Shown here: positions 6,738 to 15,532 of the stretch, one piece after another
Numbering within the stretch: the stretch's first letter is position 1
Layout: each line of letters starts with the position of its first letter
Source of the DNA: Ruminococcaceae bacterium UBA7217
Lineage (GTDB): Bacteria > Bacillota > Clostridia > Oscillospirales > Acutalibacteraceae
Assembly: GCA_002490425.1 (NCBI GenBank)
Contig: DKTZ01000033.1
Location: forward strand, 736 to 36,511
DNA length: 35,776 nt
Reading direction: 5' to 3'
Position numbers and translations under genes: made by a program
Notes under the pieces: model-generated
Databases searched by the model: none
The model's input: the letters and a program-made list of their open reading frames with translations, nothing else
What the model was told of the DNA's origin: nothing

Positions 6738-8519
6738 TTATTCTTCCTCTGCCTTTTCAGTGTTCTCCACAGCCTCTTCGGGCTGTTCATCCTTTTTCTC
6801 TTTCAAATTAGCGTAGCGCTTAATTTTTTGCGTTGTAGTTTTAATAAATTCGCTTTCACGAATGTCGAACTCCGTTATTTTCTTGTAATTCGGGAGCTTT
6901 TTATTTACCTCTTTTATCGCCTCGGCAATTGACTGACGGATTTCCTCCTGCGTTAATTCCTGACGTTTAAGATTTTTCTTAATCTGCTCATAATTCGGAT
7001 AAATCTTTGCGGAAACCGTCATTTCGTCATTCGTTTCAGCGCCGAAAACAAGGCTTTCTTCAATTACGGGCGAGCCGTTAAGATAATATTCAACCTCTTC
7101 GGGGAATATGTTTTTGCCGTTTTTGGTAACAATGACATTTTTGCATCTGCCCGTTATTTTGTAGCAGTTATTTTCATCAACCGTGCCAAGATCGCCTGTT
7201 CTGAACCAACCGCCCTCGGTTATAACCTCATCGGTAGCCTTTTGGTTGTTGTAATAACCGCCCATAACCATCGGCCCTCTGACCCAAATTTCACCTATTC
7301 CAAGGTCATCAGGATTGTGTATTCTTGCCTCAACACCCGGGAGCGGTGTTCCTACTGAATCAGGCAGCATAAGCTTGTCGTGATTACCAATAACAAGCGG
7401 AGAGCACTCAGTAAGGCCATAGCCGATGTAAATGTCAACGCCTATTCTGATAAAGTCCTCCGCAACTCTCGGGTCAAGTGCGGCGGCGCCCGTTATGAGA
7501 AGCCTGAGCCTTCCGCCGAATGCGTTCAAAATTTCACCGAAGATTTTACGGTCAAGGTCTTTAATGCCGACGGTTCTGCCGAGTGCGGCGGCAGCTTTAC
7601 CGATGCCGAACATAAGCTTTCCGCCTTTTTTATCGTCAAGCTTTTTCATTATCCTGCCGTAGATTTTTTCAATCATAAGCGGGACGGTGACAAAAATCGT
7701 TGGACGAACCTCCTGCATATTTTTTGTGAGATACCGAAGTCCCTCGCAAAATGCTATGCAGGCGCCCGAATAAATTATCATTAAAAATCCGAGTGAACAT
7801 TCATAGGTATGGTGAATGGGCAAAACAGATAAAAGCTGGTCGTCGGGATTTACCTTTACAACACCCGAAACACTGATTATATCGGAACAAATATTATTCA
7901 TACTAAGGCAAACTCCCTTTGAAGTGCCTGTTGTTCCCGATGTAAAAATCAGAGAAGCAAGCGCGTCTTTATCGAGTTTTACATTATTAAGCAGTTTTTT
8001 GCCCTCTTTGTACTGTGCTCTGCCCTTTTCAAAATAATCGTCAAAGCTTTCGCCGACAGTGCCGTCAAAGCAAATAAATCTTATGTTTTCGGGAAGCTCA
8101 TATGAAATTTCCGAAAGCTCTTTAATATGCTTTTCATCTCCGAATACGGCGACAGCGCCTGCGTCATTTATAAACTTTGCAATGTCCTCCGCCATAAGCT
8201 CCTTATCAATCGGAACAATAACATTGTTACTGCACGTAACCGCAAGGTAAGTTACCGCCCATTTGTAAGAATTTGCGCCGACAACTGCGATTTTTTCTCG
8301 TTCATAACCGTCGGAAATAATGCTGTTACCAAGGTAGTAAATATCGTGACGGAATTTTCGGTAGGTTATGTCATAATAAATTCCGTCCTTATTTTTAAGC
8401 TTATACGCAGGGCGGTCGGAATAAAGCCTTTCGCTCCTGTCGATAAGCTCCTTAAAGGTTTCAACAACATCTACTTCATAAAAGGGTTCATTTTTGGGAA
8501 ATATCGATTCGTAATTCAT
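6738..8519 (-). CDS. AMP-dependent long-chain fatty acid-CoA ligase family protein
   Basis: 593 residues, normal for the adenylate-forming long-chain acyl-CoA synthetases. LIFTSGTTGTSKGV (near residue 190) is the ATP/AMP signature, YGLTECSPLV the adenine-contact motif, and WFRTGDLG the hinge-proximal motif with its Asp. The C-terminal lysine region (TTTQKIKRYAN) is present, followed by an acidic tail of about 20 residues. The enzyme would activate a fatty acid with ATP and CoA at the membrane surface, for phospholipid synthesis or salvage. The start is ATG 8519 with GAGGT upstream. A 7-bp perfect hairpin ends just before the ribosome binding site. It is the first gene of an operon with the flavoprotein and thioredoxin and has its own promoter. 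Confidence 0.88.
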   Translation of the reverse strand: MNYESIFPKNEPFYEVDVVETFKELIDRSERLYSDRPAYKLKNKDGIYYDITYRKFRHDIYYLGNSIISDGYEREKIAVVGANSYKWAVTYLAVTCSNNVIVPIDKELMAEDIAKFINDAGAVAVFGDEKHIKELSEISYELPENIRFICFDGTVGESFDDYFEKGRAQYKEGKKLLNNVKLDKDALASLIFTSGTTGTSKGVCLSMNNICSDIISVSGVVKVNPDDQLLSVLPIHHTYECSLGFLMIIYSGACIAFCEGLRYLTKNMQEVRPTIFVTVPLMIEKIYGRIMKKLDDKKGGKLMFGIGKAAAALGRTVGIKDLDRKIFGEILNAFGGRLRLLITGAAALDPRVAEDFIRIGVDIYIGYGLTECSPLVIGNHDKLMLPDSVGTPLPGVEARIHNPDDLGIGEIWVRGPMVMGGYYNNQKATDEVITEGGWFRTGDLGTVDENNCYKITGRCKNVIVTKNGKNIFPEEVEYYLNGSPVIEESLVFGAETNDEMTVSAKIYPNYEQIKKNLKRQELTQEEIRQSIAEAIKEVNKKLPNYKKITEFDIRESEFIKTTTQKIKRYANLKEKKDEQPEEAVENTEKAEEE

Positions 8520-8532
8520 TTGTTACCTCACG

Positions 8533-8549
8533 CTCTTGAAAATCAAGAG
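8533..8549 (-). promoter_or_regulatory. Leader hairpin directly upstream of the acyl-CoA synthetase ribosome binding site
   Basis: CTCTTGA (8533-8539) and TCAAGAG (8543-8549) are perfect complements with a three-base loop. On the transcript the hairpin ends a few bases before the GTGAGGTAAC ribosome binding site. It could stabilise the 5' end or modulate initiation. Confidence 0.45.
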
Positions 8550-8566
8550 ATAATTTTAATGATTTA

Positions 8567-8595
8567 AGTATATCATAGACTTTTATGTTAAGCAA
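8567..8595 (-). promoter_or_regulatory. Sigma-A promoter of the acyl-CoA synthetase operon
   Basis: On the minus strand TTGCTT (8590-8595) and TATACT (8567-8572) are 17 bases apart, ending about 47 bases before the ATG at 8519. It overlaps the 3' end of the rnmV region, so this operon can be transcribed separately from the alaS-rnmV run. Confidence 0.65.
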
Positions 8596-8596
8596 G

Positions 8597-9199
8597 TTAC
8601 TTGATGTACACTGAATTTAATTTTTCAACGCATTTTTTGTAATCGTCATAGGTCATACAGGAATTGATTATTTTAAGGAGTGACGACGCAGAAATTCTTT
8701 CGGGAAGCCCTAAGCTTTTCGCAAACTCTTTTCGTATGCAAGAGCTTTTCTCTCCCCCGCTTATTCCGTCAAGGAAAAAATCGGTTTTTGTAACTTTTCT
8801 TGCGGCCGTGCGCTCGTTTTCAGCACAGTCCACGCCTGCTTTGTGAAGTGCTTCAAGAATTATATCCTTTGAAATGCCCTCAACGCCTATTTTACCCTCT
8901 TTGGAAAATTCGGACTTGCGCTTTTCTTTTCCGTAAATGTCGGGAATAAATACATTCGTTATATTTTTGCTGTCCGTTATTCCGTTGATAAAGGAACGGA
9001 TTTTAAAGCCTGCCGAATCGGAATCCGTCATAATAACTATTCCCTTTGTTTCGGCTAAAAAACGGATTAGCCTTTGCTTTTCTTTATCCTTAAATATTCC
9101 GAAACCGTCCGTTTCAATAATTAAAGCGTCAATTACGGAAGACAGCTTGATTTTGTCGTATTTTCCCTCAACAATTACAGCTTGGTTAATTTTAATCAT
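8597..9199 (-). CDS. rnmV: Ribonuclease M5 (5S rRNA maturation), TOPRIM domain
   Basis: 200 residues, near the usual 180-190 of RNase M5. The N-terminal TOPRIM domain shows the catalytic Glu in VIVEGKYDKIKL and the DxD pair in IVIMTDSDSAG. IGVEGISKDIILEAL corresponds to the conserved GVE...I..AL segment that follows. RNase M5 trims the 5S rRNA precursor, with ribosomal protein uL18 as helper. ATG 9199 is preferred because GGTGG lies five bases upstream; a TTG at 9214 is possible but has no site. The gene follows holA by about 30 bases. In many Firmicutes rnmV sits beside rsmA/ksgA, so this placement differs. Confidence 0.85.
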   Translation of the reverse strand: MIKINQAVIVEGKYDKIKLSSVIDALIIETDGFGIFKDKEKQRLIRFLAETKGIVIMTDSDSAGFKIRSFINGITDSKNITNVFIPDIYGKEKRKSEFSKEGKIGVEGISKDIILEALHKAGVDCAENERTAARKVTKTDFFLDGISGGEKSSCIRKEFAKSLGLPERISASSLLKIINSCMTYDDYKKCVEKLNSVYIK

Positions 9200-9231
9200 A
9201 TATCCACCGTTCAATCAAACCTTATTCCGCA

Positions 9232-10272
9232 TCACCTTGAAAGTATCAGCGAAAGCTTCACTATTAAGCGTTCAAGCACAGCCTCTCCGCTTTGCGCCGT
9301 GCTTTTAAGAAGTCGGTCGCTCTCCGAGAAGCAGTCGAAACACTCCCGAAGCTCAGAATCGGAAATTCGGGATGCAAATCTTGCGCCGTTTGCCAGCCTG
9401 AATTCTTTGTTTTTATAATCGAATAATTTTGCAGGATAGGTTGCATTTTCTCCGCCAGAAAGTGCTGTTTTTGCACGGTAAATATCAACAAATGACATTA
9501 GAATTACGGCAAAAACGTCTATAGGCTCTGCTTTATTCTGCATAAGCGTGTGCAAAAGCTCAAGTGTGCTTCTTGCATTTCCGTTTAATATGAATTTTGA
9601 AAGGTCGTAAACACGTGCCTCCAAAGAGCGCACCGCAACCTCGTCAATATGTTCCTTTGTAATCTCATTGCCCTGCCCTGCAAAGGACGCCGCCTTTTGC
9701 GTTTCATTAAGCAAAATGTTAAGTGAATCGCCCGTAATATCAATCAGATAATTTGCCGCCTCACTCTGCATTGTACAGCCCTGCTTTGCGGCATATCCGA
9801 TAACAGTTTTGCAAAGACCGCTTCTTGTGTATTTTTTGAAATCGACAGCCGCAGCCTTTTTAGTAAAAAGGTCTATCGCCCATTTGTGCTTGGAGTTTTT
9901 AGGTAAAAGCTCAATGCTGTCCATCCAGAAAATTGTAATGGAAGTGTCAGGCTGATTATCAAGAAATGCGCTGAGCTGATCCTTTTGCTCGGAATTCGGA
10001 GAATCAAGCGGAAAATCGTGAGCAATCACAACGGTGTATTCGCTCATAAACGGCATACTTATTGCGCCCTCAAAAACATCGTCAAGAGTGTTTTCCTTGC
10101 CGTCGTACTTTCTCAGACTGAAGGTTTCACTGCCGGGAGTGACAAATTTTGAGCAGATTTTTTTAATGTAAAACTGCTTTAAATATTCCTCTTCGCCAAA
10201 AAACAAATAGCAATTATTCATTTGTTTTTCTTTAATCTGCTTTCTTAAATCCTCTGCACCGATAAGCGCCAT
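9232..10272 (-). CDS. holA: DNA polymerase III delta subunit
   Basis: 346 residues, the standard length. NNCYLFFGEEEYLKQFYIKKI near residues 20-40 is the typical HolA opening, the degenerate P-loop region of the clamp-loader delta subunit. ISMPFMSEYTVVIAHDFP and the middle ITGDSLNILLNETQKAASF are conserved blocks, and the C-terminal collar helices follow. It opens the beta clamp as part of the clamp loader. ATG 10272 has GGAG about nine bases upstream; the longer frame to 10293 would overlap comEC. It starts three bases after the comEC stop. Confidence 0.93.
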   Translation of the reverse strand: MALIGAEDLRKQIKEKQMNNCYLFFGEEEYLKQFYIKKICSKFVTPGSETFSLRKYDGKENTLDDVFEGAISMPFMSEYTVVIAHDFPLDSPNSEQKDQLSAFLDNQPDTSITIFWMDSIELLPKNSKHKWAIDLFTKKAAAVDFKKYTRSGLCKTVIGYAAKQGCTMQSEAANYLIDITGDSLNILLNETQKAASFAGQGNEITKEHIDEVAVRSLEARVYDLSKFILNGNARSTLELLHTLMQNKAEPIDVFAVILMSFVDIYRAKTALSGGENATYPAKLFDYKNKEFRLANGARFASRISDSELRECFDCFSESDRLLKSTAQSGEAVLERLIVKLSLILSR

Positions 10273-10274
10273 TT

Positions 10275-12404
10275 TTAATTCTCCGTATAACAAATTTTTC
10301 TTGTATCCGGGTAAACCGTGATGTGCTCTTCCGCTAACGCAATAATCTGCGAATTATCATTTTTAAGATACTGCTTTATATTTTCGCCGTAAAGCTTAAA
10401 AACATATGTACTTAGAATAATTATATCATATTTATTGCCGTTTTCCAAGAGGTTTATATCGGATTTATCACAGGAGATAAAAATGTTCTTTTCGCCGTCT
10501 GTCACTGTTACTGTTTTTGAAGATTCAGGCTTGACGGAAATTGTGCCGTTAAGCGTTATGGAATTTACATTTTCAGTGTATTTTACTGTGTCTGTAAGCT
10601 TTATTTTTTCTTCTTTAAAAGCAATGCTTTCTGCAGGAAAAGTTTCTGTGATATTCTTAATTTCGGAATATGTTTGAGCATCGGTTTCGGTTAAATAAAG
10701 ACAGCCGATTGTTTTTAAATTATGTATACTCAACATATTCCCTGCCGTATAAACGGTATTTTTATTTTCCGTGCCGATGAAAACGCTGTCATAGCCGTCA
10801 CGGACTAACACACAAACGCAATCTTTATTGAACATTACGTCAATTGAGGGGTGTTCAAATTCAAAATTTTCGCTCATTACCGCCGTAAAAGCAAATCCCA
10901 TTGCTAAAGCGATAGGTAAAAACACTCTTTTTATATTTTTGATTTTTTTAGACAATAAGAAGAAAAGTATGAAAATTCCGACCGCAAAGACGAGAAAAGC
11001 CTTAAAATATTCCGATGCAACCGCAACAGTGGAGTGACGGAGCATACCTATTTTCTCGGCAAGAAAAATAATGATTTTTGCAACTGAACCCGAAACAAAG
11101 AAAAGGCATTTTGCAAGAGAGAAAATACTGCAAAAATGAAAAAACGCTCCCAAAACAGACATAATCATTAAAGCCGCCGATAAATCTATTATAAAAACAT
11201 TTGCAAGAAAAGAAAGCACGGGGAACATATCGAAGAACAAAATAAATACGGGCAGTGTAAAAACGGACACGGAAATGCTTACAGCAAATGAATCGGCAAT
11301 CAGTCTGCCGACAAAATATTTCGTTATTTTTCTACCTGCCCTACTCTTGTAAATATAATCGTGAATTTTTCCCGAAAACAAAATCAATCCAAGAGTTGAA
11401 CCCATTGACAGGAGAAAAGATACCGAATTTACGGAAAACGGGTTTAAAGTCATTAAAACTGCTACGGAAAGTCCGATTGAATTAAGGCTGTCCGATTCCC
11501 TGTTAAGCATTTTTGCAATTTTCACCGTAAGAAGCATTATTCCCGCTCTCATAACAGATACAGAAAAGGCAGTCAATGCTAAATAGAATAATATAAAAAC
11601 AGCTGTTACGGCAGTATTTAAACGCTTCCTTTTGCGTAAAGCCGTAAAAAATCCCGATATAAATGCAGTCCACAGCGTCAGGTGCAGTCCCGATACAACG
11701 AGCAAATGGGACGTACCGGAATAATTAAAGCAATTCTTTAGATGTGTGCCTATCCCCTCCTTTTCGCCTATTGTCATTCCGAGTATAATCGAGCCCAACT
11801 CATTGGGAAGATAAGACTCCACAGCATTTTTATAAGCGTTCTTAATTTTTCCCACAAATTTGTAAAAATGATTCTCTCCGCATACCGAACAGTTTTCCAA
11901 ACCGTAAGCCTCGAAATAAAATTTATCGGAAAGGGATGAGTTTCTGTTATTACTTTCCACGTCTCCGCCGGCAAGCGTTAGCTTTGCATCGGCAGAAATT
12001 TCATCACCCTGAGAAAGTCCCGTTGCCGTGTCGCTGTAAACGGCAATGTAAAAGTTGTGTTTCTCCCCGTTCAGCGTTTTAAGCTTAATTTCAAGCTTTT
12101 CGTATGTACTGTTATATTCACATTTTATAACCGTTCCCGTAAAATCGACATTTTGATTATCATACGAAGTTACTGAACTGTATTCTTTCAGACTGAAAAG
12201 CATTGAAACCGAAATCGCCGCAATGGCAAAAGCTGTAAAATTTATCCAAAAATGCTTTGACTTCGGAGAAATAAAAATCACTGATAATAAAAATACAGCC
12301 AATGCCACAAAACAAGTGACACTGACTGTAAAAATTGCAAAATCTTTCATAACGACCGCCGCAATAAGACAAGCTGCTCCTATAAATGCAAACGGTCTTT
12401 TCAT
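10275..12404 (-). CDS. comEC: ComEC/Rec2-type DNA uptake channel with degenerate C-terminal domain
   Basis: About 709 residues. Several membrane segments at the N-terminus surround an OB-like extracellular DUF4131 domain (near residues 60-160). Then comes the competence domain with GMTIGEKEGIGTHLKNCFNYSG, HLLVVSGLHLTLW and SVMRAGIML, the hallmark motifs of the channel that carries single-stranded DNA into the cytoplasm. The C-terminal 200 residues align in position with the metallo-beta-lactamase-like nuclease domain of ComEC, but the His-x-His-x-Asp-His region reads YLTETDAQTYS, so metal ligands are missing. ATG 12404 lies just past the HIT stop; a GTG at 12443 inside the HIT gene would add 13 residues and lacks a good ribosome binding site. 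It is in the alaS-rnmV run. Confidence 0.85.
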   Translation of the reverse strand: MKRPFAFIGAACLIAAVVMKDFAIFTVSVTCFVALAVFLLSVIFISPKSKHFWINFTAFAIAAISVSMLFSLKEYSSVTSYDNQNVDFTGTVIKCEYNSTYEKLEIKLKTLNGEKHNFYIAVYSDTATGLSQGDEISADAKLTLAGGDVESNNRNSSLSDKFYFEAYGLENCSVCGENHFYKFVGKIKNAYKNAVESYLPNELGSIILGMTIGEKEGIGTHLKNCFNYSGTSHLLVVSGLHLTLWTAFISGFFTALRKRKRLNTAVTAVFILFYLALTAFSVSVMRAGIMLLTVKIAKMLNRESDSLNSIGLSVAVLMTLNPFSVNSVSFLLSMGSTLGLILFSGKIHDYIYKSRAGRKITKYFVGRLIADSFAVSISVSVFTLPVFILFFDMFPVLSFLANVFIIDLSAALMIMSVLGAFFHFCSIFSLAKCLFFVSGSVAKIIIFLAEKIGMLRHSTVAVASEYFKAFLVFAVGIFILFFLLSKKIKNIKRVFLPIALAMGFAFTAVMSENFEFEHPSIDVMFNKDCVCVLVRDGYDSVFIGTENKNTVYTAGNMLSIHNLKTIGCLYLTETDAQTYSEIKNITETFPAESIAFKEEKIKLTDTVKYTENVNSITLNGTISVKPESSKTVTVTDGEKNIFISCDKSDINLLENGNKYDIIILSTYVFKLYGENIKQYLKNDNSQIIALAEEHITVYPDTRKICYTEN

Positions 12405-12411
12405 TATTGCA

Positions 12412-12747
12412 TTACACCAACTTTTCGCTAAGATTTGCTCCACTCAAAATGTGAAAATGAAGATGTTTAACCGTTTGACCTGCGCCCTCTCCGCAGTTGT
12501 TTATTATACGGTAATCTGTAACGCCTAATTTTTTTGCAATTTCGGGAATTTTCTCAAAAATATAAGCAACAACAGCCGAATTGTCCGATGCAATTGCGTT
12601 GGCACAGCAAATATGCTCTTTCGGAATTACAAGAGCGTGAACTTCAGCCTGAGGTGCAATATCCTTAAAGCAGAGAATCTTCTCGTCCTCATATACTTTA
12701 TTTGAGGGAATTTCCCCTGCGATTATTTTACAAAATAAGCAATCCAT
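12412..12747 (-). CDS. HIT family nucleotide-binding protein
   Basis: 111 residues, typical of Hint-like HIT proteins. CLFCKIIAGEIPS is the common N-terminus, with a Cys-x-x-Cys that in some members binds zinc. VKHLHFHIL is the histidine triad (His-x-His-x-His), preceded by the NNCGEGAGQTV stretch. These proteins hydrolyse nucleoside phosphoramidates and aminoacyl-adenylates. Lying directly after alaS, it may clear aminoacyl-AMP by-products; that is inference from context. Twelve bases separate it from the alaS stop. Confidence 0.93.
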   Translation of the reverse strand: MDCLFCKIIAGEIPSNKVYEDEKILCFKDIAPQAEVHALVIPKEHICCANAIASDNSAVVAYIFEKIPEIAKKLGVTDYRIINNCGEGAGQTVKHLHFHILSGANLSEKLV

Positions 12748-12759
12748 TTGTATGTCCCC

Positions 12760-15399
12760 TTATTTCAAAATATTCTTTAAAATGTCGTTGGCATTTAAGA
12801 GAGCGTCATCAACCTTTGAAAGGTCCTTACCGCCTGCCATTGCCATATCGGGCTTGCCGCCGCCGTTACCGCCTGCGATTTTAGCGACCTCACGGACAAT
12901 GTTACCTGCGTGAGCGCCTTTTTCGATTGATGCTTTGTTACAAGCACAGACAAATGTTGCTGTTCCCTTTTCGGAATTTGTTCCTGCAATAACCGCAACA
13001 GTCGGCTCTTCCCCTGCGCATACGCTTGAAGCCATTGAACGAAGAGAATCCGCTGTTTCTTCACCTGCACAGTAAACAATCAGCTGTACACCCTCAACAT
13101 CTACTGCGCCTGCAATAATACCCGAGGTTTTAAATGCGTTTATCTCATCCTTAAGACCTGCAATTTCTTTTTCCTTGTCCTTAAGCTCTGCCGCTACCGC
13201 CGCTGCACGTTTTGCAATGTCGTGCGTATTGGATACCTTAAGTGATGCTGCCGTTTCAGCTATCAAATTATTATTTCTGTTAATGTAATCAAGAACTCCT
13301 CTGCCCGTTACAGCTATAATTCTTCGAACTCCTGCCGCAACAGATGACTCGGAAACAATCTTAAACAGTCCGATTTCAGATGTGTTTTTAACGTGTGTAC
13401 CGCCACAAAGCTCGGTTGAATAATCCCCTACCTTTACAACACGTACAACTTCGCCGTACTTTTCGCTGAACAGTGCCATTGCGCCCTGTTTTTTCGCTTC
13501 TTCAATACCCATTTCATCAGTAGTTACGGGAAGGCAGTCAAAAATAACATTATTTACGCCGTCCTCAACCGCTTTCAGTTCTTCGGCTGTGAGAGCCGAG
13601 AAATGCGAAAAGTCAAATCTCATTTCCTCCGCATTTACCAATTGACCTGCCTGCTCAACGTGAGTGCCGAGAAGCTGTCTGAGAGTTGCCTGCAAAATGT
13701 GGGCAGAGGTGTGGTTTCTCATAACGGATTTTCTTGTATCCGCATCAATCTCAGCCGAAACATCAGCGCCTGTTACAAGGCTTTCGCCCTCACTTACAAA
13801 GCCGTGGTGAAGATATACGCCTTCGGGTGTTTTTGTCGTCGAGGTCACGGTAAATTCTGCGCCGTCGGCAATAATTTTACCAATATCGCCAACCTGTCCG
13901 CCGCCCTCACCGTAGAAAACGGTACTGTCAAGAACTATTGTGGCATTTTCGCCCTCGGAAATAAAATCGACCTTATTGCCGTCAGCTATTATTGCGGTAA
14001 TTTTTGCATTGCAGGAATAATCGGTATATCCTAAGAATTTTGTAGCAGGCATATCCTTTGTCGCATTCTCAGAGCCTTTCCAAGCCTCTTTTCCTGCGTC
14101 CTTACGGGCATTTCTCGCCCTGTCGTGCTGTTCCCTGACAAGCTCACGGAATCTGTTCTCGTCAACCGTCATATTTCTCTCTTCAAGAATTTCCTTTGTA
14201 AGGTCAATGGGGAAACCGAATGTGTCGGAAAGCTTAAAAGCATCCTCCCCCGAAAGGCATTTGCCGTCGATTATATCAATCATCTTTTCAAGGATTTGAA
14301 GACCTGCATCAATCGTTTTATAGAAATTTTCTTCCTCAATTGAAATAACCTTTACAATAAAATCTTTCTTTTCAAGAAGATTGGGGTATGCACCGGAATT
14401 TTCCTTAATAACCGTTTCCGCAACCTCGGCGAGGAACGGACGGTCAATACCTAAAAGCCTTCCGTGGCGTGCCGCACGGCGGAGAAGTCTGCGAAGAACA
14501 TAACCTCTGCCCTCATTTGATGGCATAACGCCGTCGCCTATCATCATAGTAGTGCTTCTAATGTGGTCGGTAATAACTCGAAGAGAAATATCCTTTTTCT
14601 CGTCCTTATGGTACTCTACATTCGCAATTTTCATAATATGCTTCATTATATTTTGAACGGTGTCAACCTCAAAAAGGTTGTCAACGCCCTGTGCAATGCA
14701 TGCAAGCCTTTCAAGACCCATACCCGTGTCAATATTCGGGTGAGAAAGCCTTGAATAATTATTATTGCCGTCATTGTCAAACTGAGTGAAAACGAGATTC
14801 CAAACCTCCATAAATCTGTCGCAGTCACAACCTACCTTGCAATCGGGCTTACCGCAGCCGTACTTTTCACCGCGATCATAGTGAATTTCTGAACAAGGAC
14901 CGCAGGGGCCTGCACCATGCTCCCAGAAGTTGTCCGCTTTACCCATACGGTAAACATGCGACGGGTCAACGCCGACATCCTTTGTCCAAATATCGTAAGC
15001 CTCGTCATCCTCTTCGTAAACGGTAATGTAAAGCTTCCGGGGCTCTATTTCCATAACCTTAGTGAAAAATTCCCAAGCCCACGGAATAACTTCTTTCTTG
15101 AAATAATCGCCGAATGAGAAATTGCCGAGCATTTCAAAATAAGTGCCGTGACGTGCTGTTTTACCTACATTTTCAATGTCGGGAGTTCTTATGCATTTTT
15201 GGCACGTTGTAACACGCTTTCTGGGCGGAGTTATTTCACCCGTGAAATATTTTTTCATAGGCGCCATACCCGAATTTATGAGCAACAAGCTCTTGTCATT
15301 GTTGGGGATAAGAGAAAAGCTTGGAAGGCGCAAATGCCCCTTGCTTTCAAAAAATGATAAATATTTTTCTCTTAACTCGTTAAGTCCTGTCCATTCCAT
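12760..15399 (-). CDS. alaS: Alanyl-tRNA synthetase
   Basis: 879 residues, full length for bacterial AlaRS. The N-terminal catalytic domain shows class II motif 1 to 3 regions (for example FEMLGNFSFGDYFKKE and DTGMGLERLA). The tRNA-recognition part follows, then the editing domain with HTSAHILQA (zinc-binding His-x3-His) and CGGTHVKNTSEIG. The C-terminal DHHA1/C-Ala domain ends in GNGGGKPDMAMAGG. It charges tRNA-Ala with alanine and removes mischarged Ser/Gly. The start is ATG 15399 with AGGTGA eight bases upstream. The leader from the promoter is about 30-40 bases, too short for a T-box. First gene of the operon leading to rnmV. Confidence 0.98.
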   Translation of the reverse strand: MEWTGLNELREKYLSFFESKGHLRLPSFSLIPNNDKSLLLINSGMAPMKKYFTGEITPPRKRVTTCQKCIRTPDIENVGKTARHGTYFEMLGNFSFGDYFKKEVIPWAWEFFTKVMEIEPRKLYITVYEEDDEAYDIWTKDVGVDPSHVYRMGKADNFWEHGAGPCGPCSEIHYDRGEKYGCGKPDCKVGCDCDRFMEVWNLVFTQFDNDGNNNYSRLSHPNIDTGMGLERLACIAQGVDNLFEVDTVQNIMKHIMKIANVEYHKDEKKDISLRVITDHIRSTTMMIGDGVMPSNEGRGYVLRRLLRRAARHGRLLGIDRPFLAEVAETVIKENSGAYPNLLEKKDFIVKVISIEEENFYKTIDAGLQILEKMIDIIDGKCLSGEDAFKLSDTFGFPIDLTKEILEERNMTVDENRFRELVREQHDRARNARKDAGKEAWKGSENATKDMPATKFLGYTDYSCNAKITAIIADGNKVDFISEGENATIVLDSTVFYGEGGGQVGDIGKIIADGAEFTVTSTTKTPEGVYLHHGFVSEGESLVTGADVSAEIDADTRKSVMRNHTSAHILQATLRQLLGTHVEQAGQLVNAEEMRFDFSHFSALTAEELKAVEDGVNNVIFDCLPVTTDEMGIEEAKKQGAMALFSEKYGEVVRVVKVGDYSTELCGGTHVKNTSEIGLFKIVSESSVAAGVRRIIAVTGRGVLDYINRNNNLIAETAASLKVSNTHDIAKRAAAVAAELKDKEKEIAGLKDEINAFKTSGIIAGAVDVEGVQLIVYCAGEETADSLRSMASSVCAGEEPTVAVIAGTNSEKGTATFVCACNKASIEKGAHAGNIVREVAKIAGGNGGGKPDMAMAGGKDLSKVDDALLNANDILKNILK

Positions 15400-15436
15400 T
15401 AAGAAATCACCTTAATTCAAAATCATAATCTTGTAA

Positions 15437-15466
15437 ATTATACAATAATATCAACCGTAATGTCAA
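15437..15466 (-). promoter_or_regulatory. Sigma-A promoter of the alaS operon
   Basis: On the minus strand TTGACA (15461-15466) and TATAAT (15437-15442), both perfect consensus, are 18 bases apart and about 40 bases upstream of the alaS ATG. Confidence 0.8.
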
Positions 15467-15475
15467 TAAAAACTA

Positions 15476-15504
15476 TTGCTTTACGGCGACAAATTCTTTA
15501 TAAT
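15476..15504 (+). promoter_or_regulatory. Sigma-A promoter of the two-component system
   Basis: TTGCTT (15476-15481) and TATAAT (15499-15504) are separated by 17 bases; the histidine kinase starts 29 bases later. The two divergent promoters lie back to back within 70 bases, so a regulator bound here could affect both. Confidence 0.75.
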
Positions 15505-15532
15505 GTAATAAACAGTGTGAGGAGATGGGAAT

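Noticed and set aside
12404..12443. Longer comEC start at GTG 12443
   Set aside because: It lies inside the HIT gene, has a poor ribosome binding site and adds 13 residues before the typical membrane start.
15400..15440. T-box or other riboswitch in front of alaS
   Set aside because: The leader from the consensus promoter to the ATG is only about 30-40 bases, too short for a T-box.
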